A DNA stretch of 64,000 nt from positions 110,834,048 through 110,898,047 of the forward strand of contig CM072884.1 in NCBI GenBank assembly GCA_037013685.1. Reading direction: 5' to 3'. A program made the position numbers and the translations under genes. The notes below the pieces were generated by a model. The model worked only from the letters and a program-made list of their open reading frames with translations. It was not told the origin of the DNA and searched no databases. Below, one piece after another: positions 34,434-46,144 of this stretch; the stretch's first letter is position 1, and each line of letters opens with the position of its first letter. The stretch is from Acridotheres tristis (taxonomy: Eukaryota; Chordata; Aves; Passeriformes; Sturnidae).

Positions 34434-36401
34434 GCAGCACTGGAGGGAGAGGGGAGCTTTAACCATCTGTAATGGTAGATGTAGAGCCTGAGGTGGTTCT
34501 TCATTATGAGACCCACACCATCACAGCTGTGGAGAAATATTCACCATCTGTATGTATCAAAAAGAGAAAATCCCCAGACTAGGGAGCCCCAGAGCTTTCT
34601 ATGGCAGCTGGAAACCAGCAGGACTTGGCCTGTAATTCCCTCTGCACAGAGCAGGACTATGTTTACATCCTCAGGGAGGAGAGCTAAGGTTTGTGCCCCA
34701 CATTGCTTTAAAAAGTAAAACAAATCAGCTTCCTGTCCCAACTCTGATTTGAAATGAAGATGTTCTCCTGTGTACTGTCTGTTTTCTCACACATTAATTT
34801 CTCTACCAAAACTGGCTCTTTTTTCACTAATAATTATTGTGTTCCACTGATGGCAAAACCGCTAAAATTCTTTGTGGATGTGGAGAAATTAATTATTTTT
34901 TAGCTCGTGTCTGAGAGCATCAAAAAAGGGAAACTTGAAACCTTTGTTCTGTGCAGTTTTATTCCACCCAGCTCTGAAGAACACAGAACGACGTCGTTCA
35001 CTGGAGAGAGATGTTCTGTATTATTTCAGGGGTTTATTGTTACCAATATAATTTGGGAATGTGCTTTGCTCCCCACGGAAGAAGAACTGTTTCACGATGT
35101 ACTGTACTTTCTCTTCTGAAGTTCTGGGTCCTGCTGGATGCAAGCGGTTTGGAGAGGACATTCATTCCCCTACAAAGTGGATAAAAATTATTCAGTGGAT
35201 GTCTCCTGGTCGCACACTGATCCTGTTTCTCCCACTGCAGAAGCCACAAATAGCTCTAGCAATGTCTGCTGTCTCCTGTTTCTCCCTATTTTCCATAAGG
35301 CCTGGGGTCATGCAGGTGAAGGGGAGGTGGCTCTCAAGCTCGGGGTTGAATGATTACCCAAAGCAGGGTGCTTGAACAGCATTTCTCTCTCCCAAATCTC
35401 TCACAGGCAAAAACTGGCATAAAACCCCTTTTTTTTCCCCATAGGAATTCTGTGCTTTCCATAGGAATGCCATAAGAATGTGTCAGTAACAGAATATGGG
35501 ATGTGCTGAACAAAATATGAACCCCACAGAGGCTGACCTGGCAACTGGGCACACCTGATTCAGGGATGAGACCAAAGATCTGACCACTGATCCCACCTTT
35601 TGTCAGGAACTACAGCAAGGGAATTCTCACCACTACACCACTTTCAGAGCTGTCCTTCTAGAAGTAATGAGATGCTCCATGAATTGATGTGGGTTGGATG
35701 GAGGTACTCAGGGATATTTTCATGCCTCTGGAGATAGAGGGGAGTTTTTGGCTTCATTTTACACATTTCAAACACATACTGTCACATTTCAAACAATAAC
35801 AATGTTTTTGGTTGCACTAGTTTTGGGAGGCCTTAATTATCTCTAAGTAGAGAAAAACAAGATAAAAGAAGGCTGTTCTTTTATCTCTTTTTCAAGAGGA
35901 ACACAAGGGAAATTTTGGAGGAAATCTTACTTTTAACCAACAAAGAAGAAGATCCTCCACTCAGCAGCTGGCAGGCAGCTTTTTTTTGTGCCTCATGCTC
36001 ACATCTCAGGGGTGTTGCACACTGTTATGACCATGGTGCTTTAATTAGCAAAACCTCTCCCCAGTGGCAATGAGATAATGACAACCAGAAAGTCAACATC
36101 CAGTGAGATCAGATGTCCTGCCCCAGACTCCTCTTTCTGGTCTGTTAAAATATGACAGACTCCAGGAGTGTGTTTGGGATTAAACTGCTTTCTTTTTGCT
36201 CAGGGTTGAGTGGTCTCTATTAAATTTGAGTGTTCTGACCCTGCCAACTTTTCCTCAGGAATGCAACCACCCGTGATGTGGTTTGTTTAGGATGGAGTTA
36301 TTTCCTGGGAGAAGTTACCCCCACAAAAAATATATATTTCTTATTGAATATAATTTTAAAGTGGACAAATGCTCACAGTCCAAATAGGTATTTTTGCTCT
36401 A
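34434..36401. other. Non-genic DNA, partly conserved-looking
   Basis: No repeat is recognised. The stretch 34860-35340 has more CpGs than its surroundings and contains the 14-bp palindrome at 34986. It could be a conserved non-coding element. No gene is recognised. Confidence 0.4.
34986..34999. promoter_or_regulatory. 14-bp perfect palindrome with ATF/CREB-like core (candidate)
   Basis: GAACGACGTCGTTC is a perfect 14-bp palindrome holding three CpGs in CpG-poor DNA, centred on GACGTC. ATF/CREB dimers are known to bind TGACGTCA; here the outer bases are C and G, so the match covers only the core. Confidence 0.3.
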
Positions 36402-36520
36402 GAAATGGCTGGATGTGGCACTCAGTGCCATGGTCTGGTTGACAAGGTGGTGATCAACCAAAGGTCAGACTCAACAATCTCAGAGGTCTTTCCCAACCTA
36501 AATGATTCTGTGATTTTTTA
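36402..36520 (+). mobile_element. CR1 LINE, 3' end, plus strand, second subfamily
   Basis: 'tggctggatgtggcactcagtgc' and 'ggttgacaaggtggtgatc' are followed by 'ggtctttcccaacctaaatg' and the end ATTCTGTGATTTTT. This is the CR1 type with the 'gacaaggtggtgatc' motif, different from the 'gtgtccctgcccatgg' type at 16838. Confidence 0.92.
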
Positions 36521-38166
36521 AATGATAGAAGTAAACTTTTTAGCCCAGTTTTTGTAACCTAAAGACATACAACTTGCTTACTATAATTCCTGTATATTCC
36601 TTTATCAAACTCTAATAGAACAACTAATTTACATTTTAAAGGCTTTAAAAACTTTTTTTATTTAGAATAAATATGGCAATGAAAAATGTCATACTTCTCT
36701 AAGAGGGAGAAAAGTCGTTCTCTTAAAAGCTGAATTTTAGTAATTTTAGAGTGAAGGTTAAAATTAGATTAAAGAGAGATTTTAGAGCAAATAGGTGCAG
36801 AAATCAGCTTGGGAAAGTAATTTAAAAGATCCCTTAGTTTCAACTGGAAATTTTGTCACACAGTAAAAGCTTCATCCTTTCCCTGACATAAAGAGCTTTG
36901 TCAGGAAAGTTTGCAGAAGCAAAATGTTATGCTTTATTCATCTCACAAATGGATCTCAATCTCTTGTAACCTTAATAGCAAAGGTTACATAAGGATTGTT
37001 CAAAATTCAGTTTTCATAAGGAAAAACCCTGGAGAACAAATGATATTAGTCCCGAGGAAATTACTTTTACTGAATATATGTGACTGTAACAGACTGAGAG
37101 CAAAAATCGATGGCTTATCCTCACACCAAGTACCCTGGAGATTATGAAAAAGCAGGGCCTGAATAACTTATTTTACTTTCTGAACAAGCTTTGGGACAAA
37201 CATAAAACAAAAGCATAAAAAAAATCCCCAACCACCTATTCTTTGTGCCAGGTTCAGTTCTTGCAGCCCTTGACCTTATTTTCCCAGTGTCTGTGGCAAT
37301 GCTGCAGAGCACCTGGGCCTGAGGGAACACCAGCCTCTTCCTCAGGTGCTCAACAACAATATGAGAAATGCAGGTTTTTGCTCCTGTGCAGATTTCCTGA
37401 CTGATCCTCAGGAATCCATTTAATCTCCCTGTGTATCAATTCCCTATACTACAGAAGGGGGCTGTTATTTCACATTTTTTTTCAATGATGTTTTGAAAAT
37501 GTATTGTAAAAATTGTAGAAGGTAAACAGCCATGGAAAGAAAATATCATTATATACATATTTATATATTTGTTCCTCCTCTTTTTCTCTTTTCTTTTAGT
37601 TGCTTTTATTTGTGATTTTAGTAGAAAATAATGATAGGAGCCTGTGGTGTCTTGAGAACTAATTGCATTGGAGTTTTTTTTCCTACATAAGGCAATTGGC
37701 TTTCTTTTCTGGCTAGAAGCAGTATATTTACAGTAGAAAATACACAGCTTGAGTGGCTTCTTGTAGTTTTATATGGTCATTTGACAAGGGAACATTGGTC
37801 TGCCAATTGTTGTAATTTAGCTCAGTTTCTATCATAAATTCTTTGGTTTTTACTAGCTGATCTGGGCAACAGATTAATGTTGGTTTTGAGTTGCTGCACG
37901 AATGACTCAGCTTTGCCAAAGTAATTTGCAGTGCCCTGCTTCTGTGTTCCTATAAGTCAAGGGGGTGATTTTAAGGGTTCTTAATGCTCCCAATCTGATT
38001 CTTCTGCCCAGATCGATTCACAAATAAAATCCTGGCATTTGCTGTTGTTCCATGGAGTTGTTAAGTCAGGATTACTCAACCTGTGTCTGGTTTTACTATA
38101 AGCATGTGAGAAAGAGAGAGTAGAAGTTGGCAACTCTTCATATTTGACTCATGTAGGTGCAATGAA
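36521..38166. other. Non-genic AT-rich DNA
   Basis: No gene or repeat is recognised. Composition is AT-rich with several T-runs. Confidence 0.45.
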
Positions 38167-38420
38167 TATAGATAGATATAGATATAGATATAGATGATAG
38201 AGATACAGATATAAATGATATAGATAGATATAGATATAGATATAGATATAGATATAGATATAGATATAGATATAGATATAGATATAGATATAGATAGATA
38301 TAGATGTAGATATAGATATAGATATAGATATAGATATAGATATAGATATAGATATAGATATAGATATAGATATAGATATAGATATAGATATAGATATAGA
38401 TATAGATATAGATAGATATA
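38167..38420. repeat. 254-bp (TATAGA)n hexamer satellite
   Basis: An array of GATATA hexamers broken by GATA tetramers and single changes, mostly near the left edge. The middle 38223-38420 is nearly perfect. Minus-strand frames give alternating leucine/tyrosine or isoleucine/serine and have no coding meaning. GATA cores occur on the plus strand once per unit. Confidence 0.98.
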
Positions 38421-39391
38421 TTTATTATTTAACAATTCTTTTTCCACTGTAAGTTACTTTGATGCTGGGGGATGGCAAGCAGCTTCTGACACTTAGAGTC
38501 AATTTCAACATTTGTGTCGGGCATCATGTCCACACCAAATGATCAGAACTCTTTATTCAAACCCCCCAAACTCATTTTCAGCCTATGCCAGCCCAGGAGC
38601 TCAGGGCACGTGGCCACATGGGCAAGTGCCATCGTGGCTTGGCAGGGCGAGTGGCATCTTCAGTCTCTGGAGGTGACAAGCGTGTGCCAGCTTGTCATGG
38701 CTGGGTCTCGTTTGCCTCCCTATTTCAGCCATTCCCTTTTCATCACAGGTTTCCCTTTTTGTCTTTTCCCAGGCAGTGTTGCCATAGCACTGGTGTGTCT
38801 TGAGCACCCTGCCTTCCTCCCACCAGGGCCAGCCCTGCCAGCTCCCTCCTGAGAGGTTTCACCCACCCCAGGAGCTCTCCCTTGAAGCTTTCCGAGTGTG
38901 TGAGGGGAGTTGATGTCCTCTGCTGTTGGGGTGTCTCTGGACATTGCAGGTGGAGCCACTGGGCTGGAATCCAGTTTTATGTTTGGCACAATTCTCCATG
39001 CAAAGTGTCTGCAGGAAGCAGCTCTTGAGCAGTCCAGCCAAAACTCAAGGGATCTGTCAGCGTTTGTAGGCAGGGATGCAGCATGGTAGGCACAATACTC
39101 TGGTAACTCTAGTGTTTGAATCTGTCTTTTCACAAGCCAAGAGCTTCTCTGAAGTGACTAACTTGTGATTTTGATTTGCAGCATCCTTTTCTCTTGGAAA
39201 AAACACACTTTTTCTATATCCTTAAGGTAGATCAAATAGTAAACAGCCCCTTTCCCCCTCCTGAAAATCTCCTCTGCATTTAGACTTGACCTGAGCCTGA
39301 TGCTGTCCAGCATCATTTTACCAAGGCTAAAACCACAATTTCAAACCCACTTCCTATTTCCAGGACAGAGTTTTTTCTAGAAAAATTATAC
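38421..39391. other. Non-genic DNA
   Basis: A GC-richer stretch (38520-39130) is open on both strands without recognised homology. No repeat family is seen. Confidence 0.45.
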
Positions 39392-39606
39392 AAATAGAAT
39401 CATAGAATGGCTGGGGTTGGAAAGTCCATCAGAGATCACCTAATTCCAGCCCCATGCTACGGGCAGGCACACCTCTCACTAGACCAATTAACTCAGTGCT
39501 CCATCCAACCTGGCCTTGAACACTTCCAGGGATGGGGCATCCACAATTTCTCTGGACAACCTGTTCCAGTGTTTCACCACTCTCACTGTAAATAATTCAT
39601 TTTGGA
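39392..39606 (-). mobile_element. CR1 LINE, 3' end, minus strand
   Basis: AATAGAATCATAGAATGGC starts the inverted terminus. 'cacctaattccagccccatgc', 'catccaacctggccttgaac' and 'ttccagtgtttcaccactct' follow. It is truncated after 'actgtaaataattcattttgg'. Confidence 0.95.
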
Positions 39607-41072
39607 AAAGCAATGTTACTGGTTCCTCCTCAAGCACCTTCCTAAAACCTTTTTGATTCATTTCACTTTTGAACAGGATCTATTCAGCAGTTGTAAATAT
39701 TTCTTCTCAACAAGACCTCAGTGTATAGAAGAACCTTTTGTAGGGTTTGATGAGTGTGTTGAAATGATTAATTAAAAAAAGATTTCCACAAATATCTAAA
39801 TGCATAATCAAATATATTTTTAATGAATTATGTAACAGTCTGTCACAACAAGCTATTTATATGAGACATTTCCATTTGACACAAAGTAATGCAGCTGTTT
39901 ATTAAAATAAGGATTAATCTCGTGTGTGTTACATGTGCATGCCATTTTCTACTTTATCACAAAGAAATACAAGGTCGGACTTAAATGATAAACTCCCATA
40001 TGTGATGTAGCTAATGAACAGATAAATGGGTCTGAGATGGGTGGAAAAGAATATCTAGAGAGAAAATATCTAGGAAGAGGTGATATCATCTATTCTAGAA
40101 AACCTGTTGTTTAACAATAATTTACCTGAATCTAAGCTGAAACTTCTATGAGGAACAGAATTAAGACTGTAAGAGAAAACTGCATGTTAACGTGTTAGTA
40201 AACTGAATTTCCTGTGTGTGTCATGTAATCACTGGGTGTCTGGGCCAAGGATTCTGCCTGACATTGCTAAAAATACTGTCCCAAGATAATGCTGTATTTA
40301 CTGTCCAGTGAGCCAGGAGATAATAAGTGGAAGGATACTAATAAAGTTGGTGAAACTGGTAGCCTATTACTACTCTAAATGGTGGAGTGGATAGGATTGT
40401 ACCCTATATATATAATAATTATAAACAGAAGCATAATAGACTCTAAATTAGCTGGTACTGAAGAGTCCTTAGGGAAATCATTGTGAATAATCCTCTGAAA
40501 GCATCATCTCACATGTAGGGTTCGAAAAAACAAGTTGGATCATGAAAAAGAAAGAAAGAAATACAAACTGGAAAGGTTTATTAAACTCTTTGGTGTATTT
40601 ATATCCTGAACATTTTACAATTCTGGTCATGGTTTCTCAGAAAGAACCTCAATGAATAAAAAAGGTATGGAGAAGGGAAGGAAAGATGGCCAAGGACACA
40701 GAGTAACTTGTCTGCTGAGTGAGAACAAAGTATGCTGTATTTTTCTCTTGGAAATGAAATCAGAACTAACAAGGGTAAAGTGGATGCTGTGAACAGCGTT
40801 AATAGGGGATAAGTTTTGGGATTTCTAATCATACCAAAATTAGGTAATACCCAGCAAGATGATTAGGTAATACATTAACACACATACACACAAAAAGTGG
40901 ATTTTCATTGACTGCTTTATTTGTGTTGTAAAGTTCACAGCCACAGGATGCTGTGGAAGTTAAACTATATGCATCCTTGAAAGAAAAAAAGTGGATAAAA
41001 AGTTCATGGACATACTTTTGTCAAGAAAAGAAGCTCAGATGCAGCTGAGGCTGAGAACCTGTGTGGTTTGTT

Positions 41073-41099
41073 GGGACACTGGGGACACTGGGGACACTG
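41073..41099. repeat. 9-bp tandem repeat (GGGACACTG), 3 units
   Basis: Three perfect head-to-tail copies of GGGACACTG cover 27 bp. Confidence 0.95.
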
Positions 41100-42298
41100 C
41101 TCCATGTCCTTTCCAGGGCATCCACCACTTGGAGTGGGAGTCCTTTCATCCCATGTGAGCTTTTGATCTGGTCAAACACAGCTCCACTGTACCCTCTGAT
41201 GGCATAAGATGGAGAAAAAATGTTGCTCCTTACAGGTGAATGTCTTTTTCTCAGTTTCTATATTGATGGATTTATGTAGACATAGCCACTGGCCAAAATA
41301 CACATCTAATTGCTCTTTGGGGATAATTTTCTCACTAGAAAAATAAGTATTTAATATAATTTAGTATTTTATTTAGTAAGGAACTTACCAAACCAATTTA
41401 TTTATACAATTAAAAAAATTTATACAAGTATTTTAAAAATAAATTATTTCAATAATTTCATTTAAGTGACAGGACTTTTTTCTTGTTATCATATCTTAGA
41501 AATACCTCAACCTATCAAGTAGCAGTAATAAAACTCAATAGAGTAGGTCAAATTCCTGTAGAACTATATAGAGTTTGAATTTGATTTTAAATAATGCTTT
41601 ACATCTTTTCTGTTAAAGCACTCAGAGTACTTTGGACTTACATGGCTTAAATCTCAGCTGGGTTTTGGAAGCTTTTTTATGTATCACCACAAAATGGTAT
41701 TTTTTCAAGTTAATTTTTATAGACTTTTTTTCCCCCTGTTGCTTTGGGCATGAATTACTTTTCCATTCCTGGTAACTAAAGTCCTGGGTGGCATTCACTG
41801 TTTTGAAGTAGCAACAGGAAATGGAAAAATTACAGTTTATTTTGTTGCAGTTGGGTACCTTTAAAAACACTTGTAGACACTGCAGTTCTATTGAGACTTT
41901 CAGTGAACTGTTGCACGTTCCTTAATTACAGAGAAAATCAGGTCAAGGAATGGATTCTATCCCCAAAGATTATTTTATTCCTGCTAAAGCCACGCTGTGG
42001 TAAGAAATAGCACATCCTTTCTTTTCCCTTTAGATAAATTTCAGTTTGCACTGTCAGAGACCAGCATGTGATGTGGAACCTAAGCCAACCTGTGGGCAAA
42101 ACATCTCCAGGCAGACATAAAATTATACCAGGAACAAATCCCCTCCATGCAAATGTAAGATTTTCACTTTTGTTTGAAATAATCGTGGCATAACTTCAAC
42201 ATTGATACCTGCTTGAAGATGTGTCTGCTCTTGCTTTCTGACACAATTGCTCTCTGAATGAAGACGTGAACGACTCCTGGTCTTCATCTTGCTTTCAG

Positions 42299-42404
42299 CT
42301 TTGGGGGAGCAAAGGAAGGAGGCAGATGGGAGCTCTTATTATGTTCCCACTGTTTATGCTGGGGAGCTGCAAGTGGGATGTCACATCCTACTTCATCCGT
42401 CACA
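42299..42404 (+). other. Exon-like segment with strong splice consensus (candidate)
   Basis: A pyrimidine tract ending CTTGCTTTCAG (42288-42298) precedes the segment and the donor GTGAGT (42405-42410) follows it. One reading frame (42266-42595) is open through the whole 106-bp segment and across both junctions. The peptide is hydrophobic in its middle (a short leucine/phenylalanine-rich stretch) and matches nothing I know. The length of 106 bp would shift frame between neighbouring exons. Confidence 0.18.
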
Positions 42405-42891
42405 GTGAGTCAACGCATGTGAAGAGTTCAAGATGTTCCCTTCAGCAAAGCGAGGCAGGGCGCGCCAGGGAGAGGAACCTGGAGGTTTTGTGTTCACAAA
42501 TAACTGCAACTACTTCAGCAAAAAACACAGGTGCAAACCTGAACGACACAACTCTCTACCAAGGTCGGACAGCAGGGCTCGGGGAAAAACAATAAAGGGT
42601 GAAATGTGCCAACCCCAACCACTGCTCTGTTTTGCTTGTCCCACCCAAGCAAGAGGGAAGAAGAAGGAAGGCTCAGAAGAGACAATGAAAATGATTAGCA
42701 GTGTGAAAATGTTCCTTGACAGAGTAGATTATACAAGGTAAAAGTAGATTGCTCCTCAAATGTATAATGGGAAGCATGGCAGGTCTGTAAGAGAAAGTCT
42801 GATGGAGATGATGGTAACAACTTCAAAATCTTCTATCATGTTAGTTTTCCTCATATTATTTCACACAAAAAACCCTGATGGAACTAATAAT

Positions 42892-43095
42892 ATCATAGAA
42901 TAGTTTTGGTTAAAAGGACTTCAAAGATCATCTCATTCCATCCCCCTGCCACGGGCAGAGACACCTTCCACTAGACCAGGATGCTCAGTGCCCCATCCAA
43001 CCTGGCCTTGGACATTCCCAGGGCTGGAGCATCCACAGATTCTCTGTTCCAGTGCTTCATCACCTTCACAGTGAAGAATTTCTTCCTAACATTAA
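42892..43095 (-). mobile_element. CR1 LINE, 3' end, minus strand
   Basis: ATCATAGAATAG begins the inverted terminus. 'gacttcaaagatcatctcatt', 'gccacgggcagagacacctt' and 'catccaacctggccttggac' follow, ending at 'gtgaagaatttcttcctaac'. About 15 bp are missing between 'cacagattctctg' and 'ttccagtgcttca'. Confidence 0.94.
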
Positions 43096-43380
43096 AAAAG
43101 CTCACTGCTTTTCTTTATCATAGAAAAAACCTACTGCTACAAGATATTATTAAACAGCATGCTGATAGCAGTGAAAAGAGCTACAGCAGAATATGAAAAA
43201 TGGAAGCACTTGCTTTCTGAAGGACACAGTTTTATGAGAGCTCAACACTTGCACTTCAGGATATAAATTGAGAACTAATTAACTTCATCCTAGTCATGAG
43301 GATGTTTATTTCTTGCACTCTGTAGCTCTTTATAAAGCCTTGTCAGACACTGGCCAAGACTGGTGACATGTCTGACAGCA

Positions 43381-43517
43381 TGAGACAATGCTCAGTGTGT
43401 TGGATCATGGTGCAGATAGCACCAAGGCTGTGGGTACAATCCCTGTATGGGTCATTTACTTAAGATTTGAACTCCCTGATCCTTGTAGATCCCTTCCAAC
43501 TCCAAATGTTCTGTGAA
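43381..43517 (+). mobile_element. tRNA-Ile-derived SINE with CR1-like tail (TguSINE1-like)
   Basis: The first 73 bp or so fold onto the tRNA-Ile pattern: an A-box-like GCTCAGTGTGTTGG (43390), an anticodon-arm remnant 'ggtgcagatagcaccaagg', and a good B box GGGTACAATCC (43432-43442), ending 'tgtatgggtca'. After it come 'gatccttgtagatcccttcc' and TGTTCTGTGAAT, the 3' tail of a CR1. That head-and-tail arrangement is known from the zebra finch SINE TguSINE1, which uses CR1 machinery. SINEs are very scarce in birds, so this is a notable element. It is decayed and not a tRNA gene: the acceptor stem no longer pairs. Confidence 0.75.
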
Positions 43518-43545
43518 TGGCCTGACTGGATATGGCAAAACTCTC

Positions 43546-44114
43546 TGTCCTGGGTTACAATGTAAAGATGTGCCCAAAAGTCTGCATTCTATCACCACCT
43601 GTTGAAATCAGGTGGGGCAGTGATCTTTATCTCTGGAGGGAGAGACTCTCTGCTAATGGGCCATCTGTTAACAACCAGGTGGGGCAGTGTTCTTGATCTT
43701 TCCCACAACCCATCCTTCCTCCAGGGAACTATCTCCTGTTAATGGGGCATTGAGTCCCAGTGCATGACTGACAAAATGACATCATCCCATTGGGAGATGC
43801 TCCAGCCAGGGGGAGGAGCCAAACATTTCCTACCTGGATAAAAACTGAGATTTGGAGCACCAAAGCAGCCTTTACCTACTGGTATCCAGAGGACAAGAGC
43901 TACCAGACCTTTCTACAGGATCACTTCTTCACCAAGACCAATTCATCTGGACTGCTACCACCACTCCAATTAGCTGAGTGTCAGGTTGTATTCTGACTCT
44001 GTCAGTGGTTTTCTTTTGTACTATTGTATGTATTTTATTTTTCTCTTTTTTTTCCCTATTGAATTGTATGTCTGATTTGGAGTCTTTCACTGGTTTTGCT
44101 TTCAAACCAGCACA
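43546..44114 (+). mobile_element. Solo LTR of an endogenous retrovirus, copy 2 of family II
   Basis: Starts TGTCCTGGG and ends CCAGCACA, aligning with 21376-22118. Shared stretches include 'tatcaccacctgttgaaa', 'catcccattgggagatgctcc' and 'ctgactctgtcagtg'. A TATA-like GATAAAAA lies at 43836-43843. Flanks CTCTC and CTGCC match at only three of five positions, so the target duplication is decayed. It is about 170 bp shorter than copy 1 because of losses in the middle and near the 3' end. Confidence 0.72.
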
Positions 44115-45569
44115 CTGCCACAATTCGGAGAGCATGAGGCTGGGTTATTCCTCTTGTATTTTATCACGTATGCTTGTCAATCCCAATAGTGATAGGTATG
44201 AAGAGGTTATGTTTTCAGGAAGCTTCATGTATTGAGCTGAGGCTGAAATACAGAGCAAAACTTAGAAGGCAAATCTTGGAATCTAGAATTTAAGGAAAGA
44301 GAATGCAAAAGGTTTTAGGTTTGGGATCAGACCCCAGCCATTTGATCCATTCTGCATTACATGGTGCTATTGTCAATAAAATATTCTCTGAAGTGATAGT
44401 CTCATGATACTGTCCAGGCCAGAAAGGCTCTTAGTTGCTCAGCATAAATGTGCTAGAACTGTGGTCCCTAAAAACGTGTGGAATTGTTCATCTGATCTCA
44501 CAGCTTCATCTTTTCAGTTTAAAATCCTGAACATTTACCAGGTTTGTGGGCAGACTCTGGAGCCTGCACTGAGCAATGTTACTGCAGCAACATTGCCACG
44601 ATCTATGGAAAGCAGGAAAAGCTTGGAGAGAGGTCAAGGTTTTCCAGTGGTGTTGGCAAAGCTGAATGAGGGCAACTTTGGGGGAAATTCAATCAGTTCT
44701 GATGGCAGTAAAGAGTGGAGGAAGGCTAAGATGAACTCCGAGGAGAACTGGATGATGTAGACTGGAATAGGACCACAGCTTCAGGAACTTGCAGATAAAA
44801 GAAGGATATTTGGATGGGTTCCTGGAATTTCTGTGATCCTGGGAGAGATCTATGGGGTTTGTGGGGACTTGTGCAGACTTTGGAAGGCTGTTGGGGTTCA
44901 TAGAACTATTTCCCTCTCTTTCTTATTCCTGAGATTATAATTTTCTGGAAGAAAACCAGCTCCTTTATCTGTGACTGCTTTCCATCTGGTGTAGGAGCTT
45001 TTCCCTCCTGCCCCAGGTGTTGTGAATGAGTGGTTCAGGTTAATTAAAGAATCACTGTCAAAGGTATGGGAAAAAGCAGATATAATATAAATTCGACCAT
45101 GTTACCTGTGCATCCCTGAGCAAATCCCCTCTCCCTTCTGAGTAGCATGCCCCTCCTGCTGTGGTCTCAGGAGCTTTTTCTCACCTGAACTCTTGCTGCT
45201 GTGTGAGAAGGAGGGAAGGGGACAGGGCAGGGGCAAGACCTTCCCCTGCAGCACAGAAAGGCAAACAGAGGTGAGCAGTGAGAAATCAGACAAGAGAGAA
45301 GTGGAAGAGAACTTTGGAGGTTGTTCAAATGCTGGACCTTCTCTCTCCTCTCATCCTCCAAAGCAGGAATCCTGGGGTGCTCAGCAGTTAGCTGCCTAAG
45401 GCAAATGTTGATTTTTGGCTATGCATAAATCCAGCCTATAATTGCCTACATTGGCTTGAGCTACACTCATCTCTATGGCTTACAGCAATACCCTGAGTTC
45501 CCCTCATGCTGTCTGGGCATTATTTTTGGGGTGTGTGGGAGGACTAAAGGGAGAAAAATCAAAGAGAAG
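44115..45569. other. Non-genic DNA
   Basis: No gene or repeat is recognised. Open frames of up to 118 codons (44404-44760) have no known homology. Purine-rich and pyrimidine-rich parts occur around 45200-45340. Confidence 0.45.
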
Positions 45570-45653
45570 GGCTCTGGTGTCCCCAAAAAAAGGACATTGA
45601 TCTGCTGAAGTGAGTCAAGAGGTCAGCCAGTTGATTAGAGGAATGGAGCAGCA
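45570..45653 (+). mobile_element. CR1 LINE, upstream half, cut by an LTR
   Basis: 'gctctggtgtcccc', 'aggacattgatctgctgaag', 'gagtcaagaggtcagccag' and 'agaggaatggagcagca' follow the CR1 order immediately upstream of the 'tgaggaaaggctgag' motif. That motif occurs only after the LTR, at 46272. The element therefore continues at 46264-46612. Confidence 0.85.
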
Positions 45654-46001
45654 ATGTTGGATCCCAGAAGCCTGGGAGTTTTGAGCTTTCTGTGCTTTCT
45701 GACACTGACCCCCAGGAGAACACTGCTTTTGACTTGAGGCCTTGGAGAAGGCTTCCAAATTTGAGTGATGGAGTTAGTCACAGGTGTGTAGTTAAATAAG
45801 AATGTGTGATTTCACATGGTGAAGAGTTTTAGAATTGAGGTTTTTAGAATATAGTAATAGGTATTGGGACAAGATGGAGGATTTTGGGTGTTGTCTCCTT
45901 TTTATCCTCTTCCTTCTTCTTCATGGTTTCAGGCAGTAGTTTCTGGTTGGACAGTCAGTGCTGTGCTGTGGGTCACAGGAGTTTGGTTATTGGGTCAAAA
46001 G

Positions 46002-46009
46002 TATAAATA
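46002..46009 (+). promoter_or_regulatory. LTR TATA box
   Basis: TATAAATA, at the position matching 1718-1725 in the other copy. Conservation between two separate insertions supports it as the promoter of the old retrovirus. Confidence 0.6.
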
Positions 46010-46138
46010 ATATAGGTATTAGTTCTTTATTGGACTGTTTAGCTTTAAGAGACGTTGTAGTAAATTCACCTCTATTTTGCTCACTTTTAGCTGGTAGCTA
46101 GAAGTGTTGCAAAACTCTCTGTACTTTAGATAAGATTT

Positions 46139-46144
46139 AATAAA
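46139..46144 (+). terminator. LTR poly(A) signal
   Basis: AATAAA, about 130 bp after the TATA box. The sister copy has AATGAA here, so this copy preserves the ancestral signal. Confidence 0.6.

Larger units (their letters stand above)
39607..42891. other. 3.3 kb of unique AT-rich DNA
   Basis: Very AT-rich, especially 39700-40900 and 41330-41480. It contains (TATA) runs near 40405 and a three-unit 9-bp repeat at 41073-41099. The part 42200-42640 is GC-richer and holds the exon-like segment listed separately. Confidence 0.45.

Noticed and set aside
33883..34491. 202-codon open frame
   Set aside because: It is the translation of the CATC satellite; both strands are open for the same reason.
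33936..38420. CRISPR array
   Set aside because: The repeats are 4- and 6-bp microsatellites without unique spacers, in vertebrate DNA.
43381..43460. Functional tRNA-Ile gene
   Set aside because: The stems are decayed and a CR1-type tail is attached; it is a SINE head.
21376..44114. The two family II LTRs as the ends of one provirus
   Set aside because: They are 21 kb apart, differ by about 170 bp in length and clearly in sequence, and the DNA between them holds CR1s, satellites and unique sequence with no retroviral genes.
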